Shown here: in pieces, positions 1 through 8,061 of the stretch
Layout: each line of letters starts with the position of its first letter
Numbering within the stretch: position 1 is the first letter of the stretch
From: Gracilaria caudata
Taxonomy: Eukaryota > Rhodophyta > Florideophyceae > Gracilariales > Gracilariaceae
Direction: 5' to 3'
Assembly (NCBI GenBank): GCA_030374735.1
Contig: JASCIV010000626.1
Span: 1 to 15,594, forward strand
DNA length: 15,594 nucleotides
Notes under the pieces: generated by a model
The model's input: only the letters and a program-made list of their open reading frames with translations
What the model was told of the DNA's origin: nothing
Database searches by the model: none
Program-made: the position numbers and the translations under genes

Positions 1-35
1 TACTCATACCATCTCCACGTCACCTTCAGAGGTAC

Positions 36-632
36 TCACCATCTTATGAGTAGGATCACCCTCCGGATACCGGAATTGCGATTGTTCCACATTAAGATCC
101 CAGTCACGTCTTCGTCGACCAAGATACCCCTCTCCTTCAGCTCAGTTCTCTTTGTTGCAATGTATTCACGAGCCAAGTGGTCTCTCTCCATGGAAGCCAT
201 CCACAGAGCCTCCTCTTTGCTTCCAGGGGTTCCCTTCAACAGTAGCTTAGCGCCAAGCACTGCCTCTGTTGTAGTCCCCAGCTCCTTGTGAAGATTTCGA
301 GCAGCTCTCCAGAACACCGCATGGTGCACCGCTCTTAAATCATCTATATTCACACACTCAGCACGGTGATCCTTTTTGAGGTGAATCATGTCCATCCACG
401 GGTGAACATGCTTTACTCCATTCTTCCCTCCTGGCCACTCACTTGTTAGAGCAGCTACCAAGTTAGTCCAAGAAGTGTCTGAGCTCCCAACATACTGCTG
501 AGGGTTTTCAAGACCACTCGGTGGGTTTTCAGGATTGTCATCCTCGAATTGTCTTTGTCTAGCCCGTTCCTCCTGAGAGTCGTTCACAAAACCAATTCCA
601 TCCTCATCCTTCTCAACTTCAACTTCTTTGTC
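36..632 (-). pseudogene. Unrecognised, frame-broken reading frame (possible gene fragment)
   Basis: I do not recognise a family. The frame is open from just after a TAG at 633-635 to a TGA at 36-38. It encodes an acidic N-terminal stretch, then a soluble mixed helix region with several Trp residues (WTNLV, HPWMDMIHLKK, VFWRAARNLHKELG) and a basic C-terminal end. The first in-frame ATG is deep inside, at the MDM motif, so the N-terminal part lacks a start. Two neighbouring frames look like continuations. Upstream, 636-960 (minus) starts with ATG at 960 and reads as a basic Lys/Arg/Asn-rich protein. Downstream, after a -1 shift near 120-140, a frame ending at position 4 reads DWDLNVEQSQF and then PEGDPTHKMV. 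The picture fits a decayed mobile-element or lineage-specific gene. A GTGAGT at the 3' edge (minus strand, about 36-41) could alternatively be a splice donor. Confidence 0.35.
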
Positions 633-2162
633 CTATTTTCCCCCTTTCCCGGGTCTGTATTCCGCATACACCGCCTATTTCTTGCCTTTTTCTCCTTTCG
701 TTCTTGGGTTTTCCGTCGTTACGATTCATATCGTCTCGTTTGGGTTGATCCCATACTTTCGTCTGCTTGTAAGGAAGGGGACTCCCGGGGTTACACCCGG
801 CTAGTGTAATCCCTAACGAAGGGTTCTGCCCCTGTGCTACTATTCCCGTGAGCACGGGTTGAACACCGTGGGTGTCTTTCCGCGGGCGCGGTTTGTTGGT
901 TTTCCGTCCCGGACGGTTCGCACTACATATTGCATGAGTCTGCCAACCTGTTACTGACATTTGACGTTCAAGTGATGCAAAATTTGCTGTTAAAACTGCT
1001 GCGTTTGCAATTAGTGTCGGTCATGCAAGTGTTAAAATTGTTTGAATGCTACCAGAGTGAAACAGATAGGATGGAATGTCGGTGGGTTCTGATGGTACGC
1101 TATGCATCAAAAATGTTTTACGTAAATAGCACGCAGAAGTTAACTCTACTTGGTCTAACTATTGAAAGGTTACACTTTCGTGAAGCCTAGTTTATATGAA
1201 TTATATTTTGAAATATTTGTGGACAAAACATATAGATAACAGAATTAGTCGTGCATCCTCACAAAAATTTTATGGAATGCAATGGAATTTGTTTGGGGGT
1301 TAAGCTTTTGCGTTTCATTATTAAATTTTGTAATTGGTGGCGTCGTATCCTTAATAAAGTTTTCAATAAGACTGCAATTTACCCTTCTAATTGGATCATT
1401 TTTAAACAAGGACGTAATTTGGCTCCCTTCTTAGTGACCAATAAATTTTCATCCGCAAGCTGCACAGTAAGTTTAGATACCAACATAATTGCAGGCTAAT
1501 AGACTGGTGGGCGTAAAGAGTCAGATTTGAATTTTCGGTTTAGGCCATGTTCTAATATTTTTTTCTGCTTTAACGCAACAAGTTATTAGTTTTTTAATTA
1601 AAATCTGGATTAGCATTTTATTGTCAAAATGACATAAAAAGTTTTGGTCAGAATGAAGACAAAACGATTTTTGCTCTAACCAACTAATAAAATATTTATT
1701 CTTAAACTATTCGGCAACAGAAAAATTTGATAGCGTATTAATGCCTTAAATTTTATTCTAAGTTGTAAATTTAAAGTTCACTTAAAATTGGGTTTTACAC
1801 TCTTAGCATAAACGCATTATCCAGACTATGCTATTATAATTTTGTGATGCAAAACGTTAAGTTTTCAGATTTTTCTTTTTGGAAAGCTTTGCATCAATTA
1901 AATAACCCGTTGAATCGGCGTGCCCGGACAAAATTTTGAAACAAAGAAAAATCTGTTTCACGTTATGCCGATGAGAAGGGTAAACCAGCAGATTGGATCC
2001 GTTACCCGCTCCGCCGCTGGTCTTAGGGCTTTTCAACATAAGGACAAGACATGCACAAATTGCAAACGTGTAAGAAAAGAATTTAAAATAAAAGTAACCT
2101 AAAGTCCGAAAAATTAAAAACAAATCTGATAGAACCATTTTTCAAGTGTCTCTTTGTTGTCA

Positions 2163-2220
2163 TCGCTCCTTGAGCGAGGACAAAATTGTCGACATGGACA
2201 TGTGAAGATTTGTCCATGTC
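2163..2220. repeat. Three back-to-back perfect hairpins
   Basis: Three inverted repeats lie side by side. TCGCTC/GAGCGA (2163-2177) has a 3-nt loop. GACAA/TTGTC (2179-2190) has a 2-nt loop. GACATGGACA/TGTCCATGTC (2191-2200 and 2211-2220) has a 10-nt loop and 10 perfect pairs. A further TCAGGA/TCCTGA pair lies at 2266-2287. Function unknown; could be the end of a mobile element, a structured RNA, or a regulatory site about 0.4 kb upstream of the next gene. Confidence 0.5.
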
Positions 2221-2471
2221 CTTAGGTAGAAAGGCCCTTAAGCTCAAGTATTGTGATTTGTGCCTTCAGGAGGTGCCCATTTCCTGAGTCGCCCATTAAG
2301 GAAGCAGTACATGCCTTCCAATAATATACGTCTTGAAATGCAAAATAGAAATTGGCCAGTAAAAATCATTCACGTTACAAGGGTAAACACACACGTGTAC
2401 GAGATCTAATCAAGGATTAGTTTTTTTTTCAATTTATCTTTTCCGAAGCTTACGACGATGATTAACCAAGT

Positions 2472-2478
2472 GTATAAT
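2472..2478 (+). promoter_or_regulatory. Possible TATA box of the threonine ammonia-lyase gene
   Basis: A GTATAAT sequence lies about 130 bp upstream of the start codon. If used, transcription would begin near 2500. That would exclude the long overlapping upstream frame at 2477-2662 and leave only a four-codon upstream frame (ATG 2512 to TAG 2526). A CACGTG E-box/G-box sits further up at 2392-2397. Such motifs are common by chance. Confidence 0.25.
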
Positions 2479-2603
2479 GGCTCCGGTCGGGAAACAGTTT
2501 TCTTATTTCGAATGGCCTATAGATAGTAACGTTTTCCGTTGTAGTGTTCCTAGTAGCGTTCTATTCCTTGCGATTGCTGTTCGATTAACAATATCATCAA
2601 GGT

Positions 2604-4376
2604 ATGGATTCTCAAGCCTTTGTTTGCCCAGGGTTGTCCAGGACTACAGCTCGAAGCGCTAGTTTCCCGTTTGTTCACGAAGTTTCAAGCACCCCGAAAT
2701 GGCGTATGAAGGCAGCGCAACCGGCTCCTCGCGCAACGCCGGTAGTATCCCAATCGCTATCGCACCCGCCGACTGCAACTCGAAGTAGTTCAAAAGATAT
2801 CGATCAATGTCCCGTGTACTGTTATGTGGCTTGTTCCCCAACCCGGTCAGATTATCTAGAGCGGATTTTGAACTCACGTGTCTATGAGGTCCTTAGCGAA
2901 ACACCAATGGACGTAGCACCGCTGTTGTCTTCCAGATTGCAGAATACCATTCTGTTGAAGCGCGAAGATACAACTCCAGTGAAGTCTTTTAAGCTGCGCG
3001 GCGCTTACAATATGATGGCAAACGCAAGCAAAGAATCATTGGCAAACGGAGTAATCGCTGCATCTGCAGGTAATCACGCGCAAGGCGTTGCGATGGCAGC
3101 TGAGAAGCTCTCGGTTCCAGCTACCATCATTATGCCAGCCGTGACGCCGCAAATAAAGGTGGATGCTGTTCGACGAAGAGGAGCAGTGGCGATACTTCAC
3201 GGAAACACTTTCGACGAAGCCCAGCAGCTTGCATTACAGCTCGCTGAGAATGAGAATAAGCTGTTCATCCCACCTTTTGATCATCCTGACATCATCGCGG
3301 GTCAAGGGACGATTGGATTGGAAATAATCAGACAAGCGGATGGTCTTGATGCTGTCTTCATACCAGTCGGTGGGGGAGGTCTCATCGCCGGAATCGCCTG
3401 CGTTTTGAAACGCTTGCGCCCAGAGATATCCATCATCGGCGTTGAACCTTACGATGCGTCCGCCATGCATGATAGCATGTTGGCTGAGAAGCGCATCAGG
3501 CTCAAGCGCATAGGGACCTTTGCGGATGGAGTAGCAGTGGCCGAAGTTGGAAGAGAGACGTTCCGACTCTGTGCAGAGCTGGTCGATGAGATAGTTTTGG
3601 TATCAACAGATGAGGTATGCGCTGCGATAAAGGATGTCTTTGAAGACACCCGCTCTATACTGGAGCCTGCCGGGGCTTTGGCTGTAGCCGGCGTTAAAGC
3701 TTACGTGCAAAAGGAAGGAGTCCGGAACAAGAAGTTTGCCGTCATCGCGTCGGGTGCAAATACAAATTTCGATAACTTAAGGTATGTAAGTGAGCGCGCT
3801 GAGATTGGTGAAGGTCGTGAAGGTATTTTCGCTGTTACAATTCCAGAACGCCCAGGCTCTTTCCGACAGTTGATTAATGTGCTTGGTGATGATCTCAATA
3901 TCACGGAGTTTAATTACCGTTATAGTGGTGATCAAGACGCCCATGTTTTTGTTGGTACAAAAATCTCTTCGAAGGACGATGTCAGCCCCATAATTGAAAG
4001 TTTGAAAACAGCTGGGTATGAAGCTTACGACCTCACTGACAATGAAATGGCAAAACTTCATACTAGGCACTTGGTAGGAGGGAATGCCGCCTCACGAAGG
4101 TTTGAGGAAAAGGTATTTCGGTTTGAATTTCCCGAGCGTCCGGGTGCACTTATGAAGTTTCTAGTTGAGCTACCCGTCGGTTTCAATATAACCATGTTCC
4201 ACTACAGAAACCATGGTGCTGACGTTGGAAGAGTTCTTGTAGCTCTCAGCACTAGCAGCGATGTTGATGAAAGAATGGCAATGAAGGAAATCGAAGCTTT
4301 TGTGGTCCGCCTGGGTTACGTTTACACAAGGGAAGATGACAATATAGCATACAGATTTTTCCTCGGCAAAAAGTAG
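2604..4376 (+). CDS. ilvA: Threonine ammonia-lyase, biosynthetic, plastid-targeted
   Basis: This PLP enzyme converts L-threonine to 2-oxobutanoate and ammonia, the first committed step of isoleucine synthesis, in the plastid. The protein is 590 residues, against about 514 in E. coli IlvA; the extra 75-80 N-terminal residues are rich in Ser, Thr, Arg, Ala and Pro with few acids, as in a transit peptide. The catalytic core runs from about 84 to 395: KREDTTPVKSFKLRGAYNM carries the PLP lysine (Lys130), SAGNHAQG (154-161) contacts substrate, GGGGL (256-260) binds the PLP phosphate, and SGANTNFDNL (383-392) closes the core. Two ACT-like regulatory domains follow (about 405-480 and 504-578), each opening with an PERPG motif, as in the isoleucine-inhibited, valine-relieved long form. 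The start is firm because an in-frame TAA sits at 2586. No frameshift or intron is visible. Confidence 0.97.
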   Translation: MDSQAFVCPGLSRTTARSASFPFVHEVSSTPKWRMKAAQPAPRATPVVSQSLSHPPTATRSSSKDIDQCPVYCYVACSPTRSDYLERILNSRVYEVLSETPMDVAPLLSSRLQNTILLKREDTTPVKSFKLRGAYNMMANASKESLANGVIAASAGNHAQGVAMAAEKLSVPATIIMPAVTPQIKVDAVRRRGAVAILHGNTFDEAQQLALQLAENENKLFIPPFDHPDIIAGQGTIGLEIIRQADGLDAVFIPVGGGGLIAGIACVLKRLRPEISIIGVEPYDASAMHDSMLAEKRIRLKRIGTFADGVAVAEVGRETFRLCAELVDEIVLVSTDEVCAAIKDVFEDTRSILEPAGALAVAGVKAYVQKEGVRNKKFAVIASGANTNFDNLRYVSERAEIGEGREGIFAVTIPERPGSFRQLINVLGDDLNITEFNYRYSGDQDAHVFVGTKISSKDDVSPIIESLKTAGYEAYDLTDNEMAKLHTRHLVGGNAASRRFEEKVFRFEFPERPGALMKFLVELPVGFNITMFHYRNHGADVGRVLVALSTSSDVDERMAMKEIEAFVVRLGYVYTREDDNIAYRFFLGKK

Positions 4377-5963
4377 AAACTAGCTGCAGGCTCGACAGAA
4401 GGTGCCGAGTTCTTGCACGCCCTTTTGCCCCACAACCAAGTAGAATCCGACATGCTATTTTGATCAATTTCAATGATAGCGAGTGTTTAGCAAGAGTTGT
4501 TTTGGTGCTGAAGAGTATTCGTTTGCCGATTCAATACATGGATGAACAAGGTTCTATACATACCCTGTACTATGGCACAATCTTGCTTTTCTTGATTCTC
4601 TTGATGGCTCGAGGTTTCTGCATGCTTCCAAATTCTTACACCTACCACGATTCCTTTCAAATGCGAAGCGCGGCTTTTCAAACATAAAAATGTATGCGAA
4701 GTGCAGCTCCGTGGACGGGATGTGATTTATCGTCACTATAATCTTCACGTGCTCACAAGCAGTCTCCGTCGTCCACAGTGCACAATGCCAATGAAATGAG
4801 TTCGATCATGACCGAAGGAAGATAACTTCTGGGGCTTCCAAAAAATCCCAATTCCAGCATGAATATTCTCATAACACCGTGTCTTTCTAGTCATGTTCCT
4901 TCAGAATTACCTTATCAACATCCAGCCCCAATTCTAGTACTTCTTGCCTGAGGAGGGCAAGTGCTCGTCGCAAACGAGATCGGTCCTTCGTCGAAAAACC
5001 AGAAGCTGGGGAAACCTTCAGTTTCGCAATGCCGTCGCAAAGGCTGTTATTGGAGGACTGACGAACATTTGTAGAAGGAGAATAACAACGGTGTCCAGGA
5101 AAATCGCCTCGGGTGTTGTGCTTTACACGAACGTGGCGTCGAGAACACGAGCGCCTCCGGTACGTGCATTGAGAAAAGCGGCTCATGGTGAATGAACTGA
5201 GGAGTGCGTTGGTCGAGGTTCGGAGTTTGTAGAGTGCGGGTTTATATGTCGAAGATGCGCTGTGAATCGATTGTCGTGATCATACCAGAACTTGAGCTCT
5301 CTGCCTTTTATGTTTCCCAGACCAGGCGTCCCAGTGCGACTCAAGTTGTGGTGAGCAAGGGCATTGTGCATAAGGGGCATGCAAAAGCTCTTTGCCTGAA
5401 ACAAAAACTGGGCCCCGTAGTTATCGATGCTGGCGGTGCCCAAATTGATGAGTCATTTCGCCCCACTTTTCACGAGGGCATGTAAGTCGGCCCGAAAAGA
5501 AACAGAAGTCCTGCGGCAATCAAAGTAGATCTGCACATATTTGCAACGCTGACCAAGGTTGTTACCAAGGTAAGGGTTAACCCTCTAGATCATCGCTGGC
5601 CAAGATCATGGTGTCCCTACTCACATTTCTGGGCCATATGTCAAAGACAATGGAAGCATGGCCTTCGCCGCTACACAGACGGCGAAATAGGTTTGACGGC
5701 CAACTTTCGGCCGCTGTTGAACGTAGTACATCGTAGAGCAGAGCTGTCGGGCATTGGTGCAAGTGCCCTTTAGCACCCCTCCCTGTGTTTGGCCAAAGAC
5801 TCCAGCGGTAGAATAACGCTTCGGCTGCAAATTAATTTTACAGCAAGGCAAGAAATTTCTCTGCTGCGAAAGCCAGAATGATCTCGCAGATCCTGAATAC
5901 CTTCGCATCCTTCCGTTCGCTCGTCTTTCGCTGTCAAGGTTGCGGGCGTTCTAACTCGCAAGA
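4377..5963. other. Intergenic region with one possible small gene
   Basis: Apart from the candidate at 4887-5186 (minus) I see no gene I can support. A plus-strand frame with ATG at 5246 (79 codons to 5485) and a minus-strand frame with ATG at 5908 (95 codons to 5621) are open but show no domain and no clear amino-acid bias. A perfect 12-bp palindrome AGGGTTAACCCT lies at 5573-5584, just after a direct repeat ACCAAGGT (two copies 12 bp apart, about 5552-5571). Confidence 0.4.
4887..5186 (-). CDS. Possible small protein with basic N-terminus and C-terminal helix
   Basis: I do not recognise a family. The frame gives 99 residues from an ATG in a good context (CACCATGA). Residues 1-45 are rich in Arg, Ser, Cys and His, with very few acids, like an organelle presequence. 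Residues about 62-99 (FSTKDRSRLRRALALLRQ, then EVLELGLDVDKVILKEHD) form one charged amphipathic helix with heptad-like leucines. The bias across the two halves is why it is listed. It may be a chance frame: it overlaps other open frames on both strands and has no homologue I can name. It would converge on the threonine ammonia-lyase gene. Confidence 0.3.
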   Translation of the reverse strand: MSRFSQCTYRRRSCSRRHVRVKHNTRGDFPGHRCYSPSTNVRQSSNNSLCDGIAKLKVSPASGFSTKDRSRLRRALALLRQEVLELGLDVDKVILKEHD

Positions 5964-7274
5964 ATGCACGACTTCAGTGTTGCTGCGTATATAAGCGGTA
6001 CGACCTTTAGCTCTTCTCAACTATATGCTTTTCTACCTGCAAAATGCCCTCTCAAAACACAGGTATGGTCGCGAAAGCGAGAATCAAACGCGCGATGCCC
6101 TTTGAATACACTATCCTCAGCTGCTGCAAATCGACGCAATGAAGCACGTAACGAAGAAGAGGATGCCATAGTCGGTGGCAGAGGGCAGAAGTTCGGTATG
6201 TCTTTTCCGAACTTGAATGAAAAAGAAAAGGATTATCTGGAAGCAGCCACTTCTAATCACGAGTATATGCGTCGTATGACAGATATAGTACGACAAAAAG
6301 ATCAAGAACGCAGAGCCGCAATGACTAGGGAAAGCGCTCAAGGGCCAGATGAATATCTCAATAGCCTTGCCCGACCCAAAACCTTGTCTGCAGACTGCGC
6401 CCCTCCTCGAATGAATGCTGGCGACGAGTATATGGAAAAACTGGCACGGATATCACGCGGTGATCATGGATTTGAAGAACCGCCGGAAGTTGAAACTCAT
6501 AGAAGTTCAGCTGCACCGGCTGGTCCCACGATGCAGACCAATGAACAGGAATCTTTTGAGCATGAAGATCTCGAAGCGAGAATTAACAGACTGCAAGAGA
6601 GACTGGCTAGAGTGAAGGATGAAATTGACCCAAACTCAACCATAGAAGATGCACTTGCCGTGCAGGAAGCAATAAGAAAAGATATTGGATTGGATTCTTC
6701 GCCAGAAACCGCACCAGAACCGATGTCCCAACCAGCCCCGAAACCGCAAGCAATCGAAAAACAGATCGACTTCCTGGAGAATTATTTGGAGAGACTCAAA
6801 CGAGAAGAGGCTGAGGAGGGCGCGTCGATGAATCATAGCGACACCGATCTTCAGGGCAAAGCGCAAATGAAGGAAGACCTAGAGGCTAAATTCGATCAGC
6901 TTGCCGACAAGTTCACGCCACAAATTGAAGGTCTCGGAGATACACCGGGGGGAATGAGCGCGGCCGAAAAGAAAGCAGCATTTCAACAACTAAGAGAACG
7001 AGCAATGAAGTCATCAAAGCCCGACCCTCAGTTCATCGATCCATATAATACAGTTCTTCCATCTGAGAAGACCGCTGTTGATGATGGAGATGAACCTTCA
7101 CCCAGCTCAGAAGCAGAGTATGAAGATATCGGCTCTCAACTGCATAATAAGGATTTGCTTATTGAAGAGATTGAGGTAGAAGTATCAAGATATGTTACTA
7201 AGGCGAAGAGCCTTCTACAAAATCACGACGCACGAATGCAGGTTCTGCTCGCTCGACTGAGAGCACTTAGCTAA
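5964..7274 (+). CDS. Acidic helical protein with repeated Tyr-Leu/Met motifs, function unknown
   Basis: I do not recognise a named family. The continuous frame gives 436 residues. The in-frame TAA at 5952 makes ATG 5964 its first start. Residues 1-60 have few acids and many Ser, Thr and Arg, as in a plastid transit peptide; from 61 on the protein is Glu/Asp/Lys/Arg/Gln-rich and mostly helical or disordered. Five short related motifs stand out: KDYLEAA (89-95), HEYMRRM (99-105), DEYLNSLARP (129-138), DEYMEKLARI (154-163) and ENYLERLKRE (272-281). Coiled-coil-like helices lie at about 200-220, 264-283 and 303-316, and the C-terminus (about 396-434) is another long helix. Pro/Ser-rich linkers separate them. 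This is the build of a scaffold or linker protein with repeated docking motifs. An alternative two-exon 5' end (ATG 6044, intron 6063-6120) is described separately. Confidence 0.85.
   Translation: MHDFSVAAYISGTTFSSSQLYAFLPAKCPLKTQVWSRKRESNARCPLNTLSSAAANRRNEARNEEEDAIVGGRGQKFGMSFPNLNEKEKDYLEAATSNHEYMRRMTDIVRQKDQERRAAMTRESAQGPDEYLNSLARPKTLSADCAPPRMNAGDEYMEKLARISRGDHGFEEPPEVETHRSSAAPAGPTMQTNEQESFEHEDLEARINRLQERLARVKDEIDPNSTIEDALAVQEAIRKDIGLDSSPETAPEPMSQPAPKPQAIEKQIDFLENYLERLKREEAEEGASMNHSDTDLQGKAQMKEDLEAKFDQLADKFTPQIEGLGDTPGGMSAAEKKAAFQQLRERAMKSSKPDPQFIDPYNTVLPSEKTAVDDGDEPSPSSEAEYEDIGSQLHNKDLLIEEIEVEVSRYVTKAKSLLQNHDARMQVLLARLRALS
5988..5995 (+). promoter_or_regulatory. Possible TATA box inside the annotated 5' end of the repeat-motif gene
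   Basis: TATATAAG is a strong TATA consensus. It lies 24 bp downstream of the first ATG of the long frame (5964). A pyrimidine-rich stretch that could hold the start of transcription follows about 25-30 bp later (CTCTTCTCAACT, 6011-6022). If used, translation could not begin at 5964 and the start would move to 6044 with a short intron, or to an internal methionine (residue 79). Confidence 0.35.
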
Positions 7275-8061
7275 CTTTTTGGCTACGGATCTTCTGCGTG
7301 AGTCTCGTTCAAAACAATTAGCATCGGAAGGTTAACCGTTATCGTTCTTCCTTGTGAGACTGCCTTCCATGCCTCAGCATCTATCGACACTTATTGCTGT
7401 ATAGGATGTAAGTCTTTCGCCATAGTGCTACAGCGTAATTAACGTTGAAGCATTGTTTTAGTAACGGTATCGCAGGACCTTCGAAACATATGATCAGCCC
7501 TTCGCTACAAAAGAAGATAACATATTATGTTGGCTATACGAGATCATATTCATAGTCTAACTTTTGCGAACTAGAACTGAAGCTACGGGTGTTAGTTCTC
7601 GGACTGTGAGGAAATCATTATGATGATGAATGAATGAACGTAATCGGTGATGTTAAATTACCGTGATGATGGGCGCACACTGTGCGCCGATCTCTTTGGT
7701 CCAATTCGGTGGCTGCAAATCTTGTTGCCGCAACAAGATTTTCTGAAATGTTTTTTGAACTGAGATCACGCATCCTACAGGGTGTAGGGTTGGGCGCGAT
7801 AGACACCGCACGAATCCTATCTTACAAAAGTAGATTGTTTCTTCGAGCAAGGGTCTTGACTCAAAGAGTAGTCCAACCAAAATGGTTTTAGTTGGTGAGC
7901 TAAGGGTAGAACGCTGAACTTGGCTGTTACGAAAATGCACTGTGCAGCGTAGCTGAACGCGCGTAGTCTATTCTCCAAAAGTAGTCTCCGAGTTCTATGA
8001 TGTACGAGTGAATCATTCCTCCCGTTCTGCAAAGCCCACCAGAACCCCGTCACCAAGAGTT
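7275..8061. other. Intergenic region with three hairpins
   Basis: No gene is supported here. The stretch holds three strong inverted repeats (7672-7688, 7717-7741, 7873-7895) and a short TGA/ATGA-rich run (7618-7640). An in-frame TGA at 7954 and the lack of any ATG before 8062 fix the start of the following gene. Confidence 0.5.
7717..7741. repeat. Perfect 11-bp hairpin
   Basis: AAATCTTGTTG and CAACAAGATTT are perfect reverse complements around a CCG loop. It is followed by TCTG, so no long T-run is present. It sits between an 8-bp-arm palindrome GGCGCACA-C-TGTGCGCC (7672-7688) and a hairpin with one mismatch, CCAACcAAAA/TTTTaGTTGG (7873-7895). Confidence 0.6.

Larger units (their letters stand above)
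961..2603. other. AT-rich intergenic block upstream of threonine ammonia-lyase
   Basis: Base composition drops to visibly AT-rich from about 950 to 2450 compared with both flanks. Short open frames occur on both strands (for example 1251-1499 on plus) but none has a recognisable domain. One plus-strand frame starting at ATG 1847 reads protein-like in pieces (FSDFSFWKALHQLNNPLN, then KGKPADWIRYPLRRW) but is cut by TGA at 1937, TAG at 2024 and further stops. The right part holds tandem hairpins (2163-2287). Best guess is an old, decayed mobile element or gene relic; no terminal repeats were seen. Confidence 0.4.

Noticed and set aside
5246..5485. Plus-strand 79-codon frame containing GPVVIDAGGAQIDE, faintly like a FolD-type strand
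   Set aside because: The resemblance is limited to one short VVID segment. No other FolD motif or sensible length is present.
5621..5908. Minus-strand 95-codon frame with an Arg/Ser-rich start, divergent from the repeat-motif gene
   Set aside because: It has an ATG and a presequence-like start, but no recognisable mature domain, and it lies only 55 bp from the opposite gene. Not enough to call.
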